Of a stretch of 27,625 nucleotides of DNA, positions 20,457-27,625 are shown one piece after another. Both the position numbers and the translations under genes were made by a program. Source of the DNA: Chromera velia. Its lineage: Eukaryota > Sar > Chromeraceae. The notes below the pieces were generated by a model, which was given only the letters and a program-made list of their open reading frames with translations, was not told where the DNA came from and did not search any database. Where the stretch lies: assembly GCA_018398765.1 (NCBI GenBank), contig JAHBMJ010000131.1, positions 28,539 through 56,163 of the forward strand, written 5' to 3'. The first letter of the stretch is position 1. Every line of letters starts with the position of its first letter.

Positions 20457-20488
<32 letters not shown>

Positions 20489-21063
20489 GCCTTTCGGGCC
20501 GGGCCCCTTGCCCACTTTGATGTTCTTTTGTCTTTGTTCTTTGTTTTTTTTCGTCTGTTGTGTACATGAAGACAAGAAGGGACAAGAAGAAACATGTAGT
20601 ATGTCTCTCTGACTGTCTGTCTGCGCCCCCCACCCTCTGTCTAAAGAACGTGACGGTGCCGGTTCCCCCTATGTTGTGCGTATTTGTTTGAAGTGCAGTA
20701 CGCTTTTTTTTCTCTCGTCTTTCGTTTTTCCTTTTTTTCTCTTCCCTTTTTTTCTTTTTTTTCTCTTCCTTGTGTCTTCCGGGGAAGCAGCAGAGGATTA
20801 ACGTGTGAACCCAGTGATCACGTGAAAGTCTGTCAGGAGGTGGAGAGGCAAGGGGCGCTTGCCTCTTATCTTTCGGCCCCCCTATGCTTTCTTTTTGATT
20901 GTTCGTTTGTTCTTTTCTTTTGCCGTTGTTCTTTCTTTCCTATTTTCTTTCCTTGTAGCTTTCGTTCTCTTTGTCTAATGTGTACATTAAAAAAGAAGCC
21001 AGAACTAGAGGCAGAAGGAGAATCACATAGTCGGTCTGTCTTAGTCTGGCCGGTGCGTGCATT
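19753..21063 (+). repeat. Three copies of a degenerate ~150-bp unit
   Basis: Each copy has an AGAGGCAAGGG lead (copies 1 and 3), then CTTTCGGGCC-like sequence (19780, 20491 and 20869), a TTTG/TCTTT-rich middle, then TGTGTACATGA-like sequence with an AAGAAG-rich patch (20391, 20559 and 20979), then a GTCTGTCTG end. The middle of copy 1 has been expanded by a TTCC/TTTC/CT microsatellite. Function is unknown; it could be a tandemly duplicated short interspersed element or a duplicated gene flank. Confidence 0.65.
19842..20385. repeat. TTCC/TTTC/CT compound microsatellite
   Basis: About 540 bases of pyrimidine-only sequence: TTCC and TTTC units, a pure (CT)n run at about 20233-20277, then T-rich and TTTC units. 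Long open frames on both strands (poly Phe/Ser/Leu, or Lys/Glu/Arg) are repeat artefacts. Confidence 0.97.
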
Positions 21064-21065
21064 TG

Positions 21066-21150
21066 TCTAGGCATTTGTGTGTGTGTAGTGTGTGCGCGAG
21101 CGCGCACGCGCGTGCGTGCGTGTGTGTGTGTGTAACACTGTGTGTGTGTC
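21066..21150. repeat. Alternating TG/CG tract
   Basis: TGTGTGTGTAG is followed by GCGCGAGCGCGCACGCGCGT and then TGCGTGCGTG-type repeats. Nearly strict purine-pyrimidine alternation over about 60 bp includes a CG-rich core, the classic sequence type for Z-DNA. It sits at the border of the next AT-rich island. Confidence 0.85.
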
Positions 21151-22190
21151 CCACAAAAAATATAATTTACATATTAACAAACTTAACTTAAGTAAATAAT
21201 ACTAAAAGTAATAGAAGAACATTAGCAAACTTTGAAGTGAGTCTTAATTAAGTGACTGATCTTAGAAAATTGAGTATATCATGTCTAAAGTTTCCATTAT
21301 AATTCTAATATGCATGATTAGTGATGAAGATGATGATCGATAAGACGTACGACTTAGTTAACCCGGTATACACGGGCTTAGGCTGCATGCTAGCCACGTA
21401 ACCCAATGGCAAAGGACAGTTTGTGTGTATTTAAATCATATATATTGTAAGAATACAAGAGGATTCTGGAAGTAATGGAAAAGGGAAGGGAGATAAGAGC
21501 GGGAGGAGAGAGCAAAGCAGAGAGACGGATACAGGAAGCGCGCATACAAAGTAATACAAAGCTTAAATACCCTATCGTCTGGTGTTATTGGTATTATATT
21601 TGGAATGGTTCCCTCTCAGTCAGCGGCCCAAAACATGCTAAAGAAAATATACAAAGTTCAGAATACTTGTTAGTTAATTGATCGCGGCCTGGGAAACCAG
21701 GCGGGCCACGGGGTATGGTCTGAGCTAGGGTCTGAGCCTCAGGGATGAGGCACAGCCCCCTGCCCTAGCGCCTGCCATTTGCGGGGGCGACCTCTATATT
21801 ATTAGAGTCTATAAGCCTGAAACAAACTTTGAAACGGCGACAGTACTCTAGGGTACCACTAAATTACTTATCACTTATCACTTACTATATATAGTATATA
21901 GGATTATAGATATAGGAGCGTACTAAGCGATTACTCTTCTAAAGTATTTAAACTTTAGTATCATATTTATGTTAATTAACTATATATGTTAATTTTCTTT
22001 TTTAAAAAATAAAATTTTATGTTTGTTCCTATCGCATTTGCAAATAATTGCCACTAATTGGAACAATTGAAATGCCTACTATAATTAGGAATTTAGAATC
22101 ACAAATTCCCAATTCAAAATAATTTGGAAACATGTTTTTCACTGAGTTTTACGTTGAAAACTTACTAGACTAGTAATCTACGTTTTGAAT
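21151..22190. other. AT-rich island 4
   Basis: AT-rich DNA without coding potential, lying between the RPL23-side repeats and the 3' end of the large minus-strand gene. It is interrupted once by a GC-rich, foldable block (21684-21790). Confidence 0.55.
21684..21790 (+). other. GC-rich multi-hairpin block (possible structured RNA)
   Basis: Three exact stems lie within about 85 bases. GCCTGG-[GAAA]-CCAGGC is at 21687-21702. GCTAGGG (21724-21730) pairs with CCCTAGC (21763-21769). Inside that stem is GCCTCA-[GGGA]-TGAGGC at 21736-21751. Both hairpin loops fit the GNRA tetraloop rule. CAGGCG (21698-21703) could alternatively pair with CGCCTG (21769-21774). I tried to fit hammerhead and HDV-like layouts and neither matched. 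It may be the folded end of a mobile element. Confidence 0.5.
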
Positions 22191-22230
22191 TGGCGCGCGT
22201 GCCCTGCGGCTGGCGAGGCGGGGACTATTT

Positions 22231-22947
22231 TCAACAAAAAAGACTGTTTTCACACATAATGATCTGAGTCAGACTTGCAGGTCGTTGTAGGTAGTCCTGG
22301 AGACGAGGCAGGTACTGGGCCATGAAGGCCATCGAGGGTGCCGAAAGGCGTTTCTGAAGTTTAAAGACCGTTTCCGCATCAAAGTGGAGCTCGTACTTAT
22401 TGCCAAAGAACTCGAGGAGGTGTGCAGCGATCGCTTTGCTCGGTTGGTTCAGGCACAGCACAGTGGCTTGTTGGCCTGTAATGAGGAGGAGACTTCCCTC
22501 CGAGAAGGTCGTTGGCGCGACGCACTTTTTATGTGGGTCCAGGCCGTGATAGTCGAAGCAAAAAGCGAGGGCTGTCAGCCCCCCCCCCGCCCCGCTGCGG
22601 CCTTCACCCACTCCTCCATTGCCTCCTTGTCGAAACGGAGCCTAAGCTTGTTCATGGCTTGTACCATCACGTTGAGCGGACCGCTGGCATTGCGTGCCAG
22701 TGTGCGGATCACCGAGAGGACGTTCTTCTTCCTCGTCCCTGCTTGCAGCTACAAACATTAGCACTGTTTCGTCATTAGTCGCCTAAAGCAAACAGCAGAG
22801 AGTCTGCGTTCTTTATCATACTCTCTATGACTCCTCTATTTTATAATATTTTCTGTACGACTTTCCCAACAACCTTTCCATTATTTTGCTAACATTTTTT
22901 CCAAGGTGACACACATACGTTCACACATACACATACACACACACATA

Positions 22948-22997
<50 letters not shown>

Positions 22998-23419
22998 TAT
23001 ACAGACACACACACATACACACACATACACACACATACACTGACTGTGTATATTCACGATTATTAGGGGTCCTCGCGGCGTAGCTCCTGAGCTCGACCTA
23101 CTCCATCTTTCTGACCATCTCCATGGCCTCAGTGCAGGGGCATGCTCTCCTTACCTGCTTGCCGTCTCTGGCTCCGAGAGGTACATCCTTCACCTGTTTT
23201 TTGGAAGGCATCACGTCATCCAGGGTGAGGTATGGCACTCCACACTTCGAGAGTCTATAGCCGTCACGGTGCTGCTTTGTCACCAGCCAAGTCCTCACGC
23301 CGGCACCCATTAGGTCGCAGATGTAGTCCGTGCGAGTCTGTGCATGTACCCCCCGTCTTCACCCACGAAAACAACAATCTGCCGTTGGTAAAAGTGTGTG
23401 TATATGTGTGTGTGTGTTT

Positions 23420-23460
<41 letters not shown>

Positions 23461-26400
23461 TGTCTGACGAAGAAAAAAACGAGAATTGGAGAGAGAGAGA
23501 GTGGCAGCAAAGCAGATACTGCCTGGCTGTGCAAAGAACGGAAGGCAACAGACAAAGTACAATGAAACATGCAAACAGAATCAAACGGAGAAACAGAGAC
23601 AAATCGAGCGAAACCGAGGAAGAGAGGGAGACCAATGATCACCAAACAGTTTGTCAAGTCCAGTTAAGACACAGACACCACCCCCTTCTGGCTGACCTCC
23701 TTATGCCACGCAAAACAGGTTCTCCGTATTCGGAATCCTGCAATGCCAGCCAGGTCGACCGATCGATGGAGGATTGATTGAGTGAGCTAGCAAGTGTACG
23801 TAAAAGGGAAAAAATATACTAGCTGGCTGTGCAGAGACTACGAGACAAAAAAACGAAGGAGACAGAGAAAAGAAAGAAAGAAAAAAAGAAAGAAAGAAAG
23901 AAAGAAAGAAAGGAAGGAAGGAAGGAAGGAAAGAAGAAATGGAAGAATTCGAGTAAGACAGACAGAGGAAAGAACGTTCCTCGTTTCTCAATATTGACAG
24001 AAAGAGACAGTTGACTATATCTCAGCCTGACTGACTGACCAACGTAGCCCTACAGAGTGTTCACCGCAGGAATAGGGGGCAGCACATTCAGGAGATCCCC
24101 CGGCATTTCCTCGAAGTGGAAGGGGGACCTAGCTCTTCTTGTCAAAAAAAGAGCCCCACCGTCGTCTGCCGTGTACAATGTCATCGGATTCGGCATCCTG
24201 TCCCACGCCGTTCCGACCAAGCTGGGCTGTACGCTTATGCACGTGCATGTTGGAGGGCCAGCATGGAGATAAGGAGAGAAGAAGAATTGGGCATAGCTAG
24301 AATAAATGCATGCAGGCTGCTTCATACGCATGATAAAAAAAAAAGCTTTGTCTATGAAAAGCAGAAAGTTAACGTAAAAATAAATAAATGCATTGATCAG
24401 CTATTCATGTATGCGCGTGAGGCTTCATGAATGTTCATAAGCAATCTGGTCGAAATGATCGAAGGCAGTAAGAAGCTGGTTGAGAAGAATTAACGATGTG
24501 AAGGTAAGTCATGAGCAGACAAAAACAAGGGGAGCAGCCTGAGGTACCGAATTCTGCAAACTCCTTATGATTTTTTCAACGGGCATCTCTCCGTTCTCCC
24601 TCTTCTTTTTCTTCTCCTCCGCTCCCCTCCCAGTCCAGTCTGCCAGCTTCTCAGCCACCTCCTTGTAGTCTTTGATGGTCCTACAAGCAGCTACTCAATG
24701 ACATGCATGCATCATAATGCTCTTGAAATTTCCTGAACCCATTGATATTCCTTATCCATTTTATCAGTTCTATATGTACAGAAAGGGGCTGGGGGTGGGG
24801 GAAAGACACTTCAATTACAGTCACAGGTCTGCTGGTTCTCTCTTTGTTTCTCTCAATTCTTTAGGGGAGAGTGCGCGTGCACACGCTACTGCTTGTGGAT
24901 GTCACACAGTGTCTGTGTCGACTGCCAGGTCTGTATGCTGAGGTTGACTCATTCACTATTCCGCTAAGCGAATAAATCTGTTGATGTACAGACTACTTGA
25001 TCATTGTGTCATCGACTGACTTTCCAGAGAACTTTGTCTCGTCTTCATCCCTGAGAATGGGGACTCCGGAAACTCCTTTCAGGCCCACCGGCACAGTCTT
25101 CTGCCTCATGGAAACCCTTGTACTGCGCTAGTCGGACTCCGTGTCTGAGCCAGGCAGCCAGGTAAAGCTAGAACAGAATAGGGCACCAAAGAGCCTAGAA
25201 TAAACACTTATAGAGAGCCAATTGATTGAAGTTGTTTGTGTAAGAAGGTTCAAGACTGAGTTCGATTTTAGACCGGGTTCAGATTCTTCTAAGTCAGAAG
25301 TTTAGTTCAGAGTAAGAATCGAATCTAAGGTTTAGAGAGAATCCTTCAAAGTTTAGAGCCGCCCCTTTGACGAGCTTGAAATCTCCATTTCCAAATCGCA
25401 CTTCAATTTTGTTTTTTCGTTTCAATCTGATTTTTCAGATTTTTCTGTTAGATATGTCCGTCTGATTTTCTGGACCCGTCTGATTTTCCGGACGTGTCCG
25501 ATTTTCCGGACACGTCCGATTTTTTAGACACGTCCAATTTTCTAGACGTATCCAATTTTCCGGATATGTCTAACGCCTGATCCAGCGGCCTTGATCATCT
25601 TTCTAAGTGGTCTCAAGTTATGATTTTGCATGCAATACTTACTGTATCGAGCATGCTCCTAGGTGTGCTCCGATTGAGCTTAAACTCGTTTGAATCCCGT
25701 TCCTGTAATTCTATATTTATTTATTTCTTTATGATTATAATCAATATATTTAATTCATTTCTTTTTCACTTCTTCTTTATTTCTAAAAACAATTATTCAC
25801 TAAATCTTTCTAAATAAATCTATTTTTTTTTTTTTAATTATTTTTTTTATCTTTCTTTTAGACTAAGTACTGTCTTTATTTTTACTAGCTGATCAATAAT
25901 TTAATTCATCTATATTTACTAAACTAATTTAATAATTTCTTTACTTTTAAACTAAGACCATTAGCGATTTCCTCTGTATATTTCTAAGAGTCTAAAGTGC
26001 AACGGAACACGTCCCCCTTTCTTAAGACCGCAGTCCCTGGCAGTTTAAAATAAAAGCGCAATCAATAACCGGTCTGGTGATTCAAAAAACTTGACTAAGA
26101 AACTTGAACAACCCACTGAAATAAAGCACTTCACAATGATGAGAACATTGATCAACGCCAGCTGCATGCCAATCCATAGAGCAAAGCACTGTAACCATAA
26201 GGTGGGACAAGATTCATGCATGCAACCAAACTACCAGGGCAAAATTGTGAAGCTGTAGCGCAATCCGAACATAACAAAGATGCACACCACTAAGCAGCCG
26301 CACCCAACAAGAGACCGGCACTGTAACGGAACACACAACCGACAGAACACACGAAACGCAAAGCATACACAACGCTTCTTGAAACAATGGAACACACATC

Positions 26401-27625
26401 CCCCTTTCTTAAGCCTCTTTTATCACGCCTTTAGCAGAAATCAGGATCAACAACTTGCCTTCCCTTTTTCTTTCTGACCAATTGTCGACGACCTTTCTTT
26501 AGGCTGAAAGGCCACTGGCAAGACAAAAATTGGAAAAACTAACGACCGGAAAATCTTATCAACACAGGAATGAGTAAGTCCAGGAATGAGTAAGTCAACC
26601 ACACTTTTTTACTTATTCTCTTTCCTATCTCACTCTCTCCATACGTACAAACACTCCATAACAGAATGCGAGAAAGGCAGGAGAAGAGAAGACGAAGACG
26701 GAGGAGACAAGGAAGACTAGTGGACAAGCAAACACATTGTCAAGATTCAAAACGAGCCGATTCATCCTTCCGATCTCCCTCTCCGTTGACATGGCTTGAC
26801 ACGAGCAAACCCCTTTCCCCCCCCTAGAGCAGGAAGAGAAGAATAGATCCACCATTCAGTGGCATTCACTGGTGTATAACAGCGGCAACATCTCATGCTT
26901 CCAAAAGAGCAACAGAAAAGAATGTATCAAAACATGAAAAGAAAGAACAAAACTGTCCTTCAGGGACCTTTCTCATCTGCAACAACCTCCTTGTCATGAA
27001 GAAGACAACATGACGGAGTAAGAGAAAGATGGTGAAGGAGAACAGACGGGGAAAAGGAATCTGAAAAAAAAAACCAAAACGATCAGAGAAATGATTGGTC
27101 GCTCAGACCTCTCCTCCGAGGTTGCAGTTTGTGTTGTTCTCATAGATCTCACTCTCCAATACCGGTGTGGACGCTGGGCTTGAAAACGATCTTTTTGTTA
27201 GTCTTCTTAGCGATGTGGATCGAGGGCCTACTCGTAGCGGGAGAAGCAGATGCACTCGAGGCCGTGCTCTCTCGAGTCCTCTGACAGAGTTGGCAAAAAT
27301 ATCGACCCTCATCCTCCAGCTCGTCGAGAGTCTCAAAGGGCAGTACTTTCCTGAGGACTCCCACCCCTAGAGCCGGGTGGAATTGGTCCACAGGACACTC
27401 GCAGAACCCCGGAAGAGCCTGCACGTACACCCCCCGGTGGTTCGAGACCTGCCAGCCCGGTTGGACTTGCCCAAGGGGGGTCCTCCACCCTGGCCCGAGA
27501 GGCAGCTCATCAAGAAACAGGCCCGTGCCTGGATCGATCTCCCTGTCAGAGTTGATGGTGGGGAAGTCGAAGGGCGGAGTCAGAGAGGGGTGAGGAGTTC
27601 CCGGTCTGCCAACGGGACTGCCTCC
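22231..27625 (-). CDS. Unrecognised large protein, 3' part of gene (six exons visible)
   Basis: The exons in transcript order are 27625-27153 (5' end beyond the window), 25122-25021, 24680-24548, 24226-24065, 23337-23155 and 22748-22231. Phases 2, 2, 0, 0 and 0 match at the five joins. About 520 residues are visible. The first part is Pro/Gly-rich with FLDELPLGPGW and CECP/FCQLCQ cysteine pairs, then a Ser/Ala/Thr linker and a basic patch (KKTNKKIVFK). Next come GLKGVSGVPILRDEDETKF, a Lys/Glu-rich helix (EEKKKKRENGE), RTDYICDLMGAGVRTWLVTK, and an end rich in hydrophobic residues (LRLRFDKEAMEEWVKAAAGR, then LHFDAETVFKLQKRL). No domain is recognised. The first visible intron is 2030 bp and contains AT-rich DNA. 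The last exon changes frame at a G10 run (22579-22588), so the C-terminus is uncertain. The next-to-last exon is flanked by complementary CA and GT tracts. Confidence 0.6.
22579..22588 (-). other. G10 homopolymer at a reading-frame change
   Basis: The minus strand has ten G. The frame entering from the splice acceptor (ending ...EEWVKAAAGR) meets TGA right after the run, while the frame leaving it (LTALAFCFDYHGLDPHK...) is open to 22231. The two frames differ by one base. Sequencing or assembly error, polymorphism, slippage or gene decay would all explain this. Confidence 0.8.
22922..23040. repeat. (CA)n microsatellite, intronic
   Basis: CA repeat with TA and GA interruptions. It lies in the intron downstream of the exon at 23155-23337 in the minus-strand gene, so the transcript carries (UG)n here. 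Confidence 0.95.
23394..23462. repeat. (GT)n microsatellite, intronic
   Basis: GT repeat with a few interruptions, 57 bases beyond the acceptor side of the exon at 23155-23337. The minus-strand transcript carries (CA)n here, complementary to the tract on the other side of that exon. Confidence 0.95.
23861..23937. repeat. (GAAA)n/(GGAA)n microsatellite
   Basis: Purine-only tract, intronic in the minus-strand gene. Overlapping Lys/Arg/Glu-rich frames are artefacts. Confidence 0.95.
25190..26100. other. AT-rich island 5, within a 2-kb intron
   Basis: AT-rich DNA with no gene. It lies between the exons at 27153 and 25122 of the minus-strand gene model and contains an 18-bp tandem repeat (25451-25573). 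It resembles the other islands and may be an old insertion into the intron. Confidence 0.55.
25451..25573. repeat. 18-bp tandem repeat, about seven copies
   Basis: Units close to GACACGTCCGATTTTCCG, progressively decayed toward the right (for example GACGTATCCAATTTTCCG). Unit starts such as GGACACGTCC are nearly palindromic. Confidence 0.8.
26101..27152. other. Remainder of the 2-kb intron, no exon seen
   Basis: Mixed-composition sequence between AT-rich island 5 and the donor at 27152. Short frames (for example minus 26625-26855 and plus 26280-26477) have no convincing splice pairs or domains. GAATGAGTAAGTC is repeated directly at about 26568-26595. A missed small exon is possible but not needed for phase. 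Confidence 0.4.

Noticed and set aside
19769-20633. Long frames of 200-300 codons on both strands
   Set aside because: They are simple translations of TTCC/TTTC/CT repeats (Phe/Ser/Leu or Lys/Glu/Arg only) and overlap in several frames.
22384-22761. 125-codon plus-strand frame
   Set aside because: It mirrors the minus-strand terminal exon, whose two frames fit splice sites and neighbouring exons. The plus frame has no supporting context.
27103-27336. Minus-strand frame ending SEIYENNTNCNLGGEV as the true C-terminus of the gene at the window edge
   Set aside because: It is out of frame with the open 157-codon segment reaching the edge. A GTGAGA donor at 27152 gives phase 2, matching the exon at 25122, which is the better explanation.
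1-27625. tRNA, rRNA or viral genes
   Set aside because: No tRNA cloverleaf with A and B boxes, no rRNA-like conserved block and no capsid-, envelope- or virus polymerase-like frame was seen. The only reverse transcriptase is of the LINE type.

Overview
This is eukaryotic nuclear DNA with many introns and very many simple repeats. The only gene I can name with confidence is the ribosomal protein uL14 (RPL23). Its four exons encode 139 residues, and its N-terminus and internal motifs look alveolate-like (compare apicomplexan RPL23). Frequent TGCATGCA words, short GT-AG introns, large microsatellites and LINE debris would suit a chromerid-type alga such as Chromera. That is my inference from general knowledge, not a proven identification.

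Layout. 1-4.2 kb holds a TG microsatellite, an AT-rich island and two minisatellites (21 bp and 31 bp), with no recognisable gene. 4.4-7.1 kb (minus strand) holds a spliced protein kinase. One of its introns carries an inverted, broken copy of part of its own C-lobe exon. 7.5-13.1 kb is a transposon graveyard: a 5'-truncated LINE with an intact reverse transcriptase ORF, a second truncated LINE with a frameshift, at least four copies of one LINE-like 3' tail, a 512-bp foldback element inserted at a TA inside one tail, and a second small inverted-repeat element.

13.7-17.9 kb (minus strand) holds an 11-exon gene model for a 297-residue protein I do not recognise; every exon junction agrees in phase. 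It sits head to head with RPL23 (18.48-19.25 kb, plus strand), and a short LINE-like relic lies between them. 19.7-21.1 kb is low-complexity TTCC/CT DNA carrying three copies of a degenerate unit. 21.1-22.2 kb is an AT-rich island with a GC-rich, strongly foldable block. 22.2-27.6 kb (minus strand) is the 3' part of a large unrecognised gene. Its 2-kb intron contains an AT-rich island, and its last exon changes reading frame at a run of ten G.

The genes do not form an evident pathway: they are a ribosomal protein, a kinase and two orphan proteins. The best leads are structural: the TA-inserted foldback element with an empty site reconstructed inside the window, the kinase intron inverted duplication around its 5' splice site, the CA/GT tracts flanking one exon, and the folded block near 21.7 kb. 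All splice sites were placed by eye from GT/AG signals, open frames and phase, with no transcript evidence.
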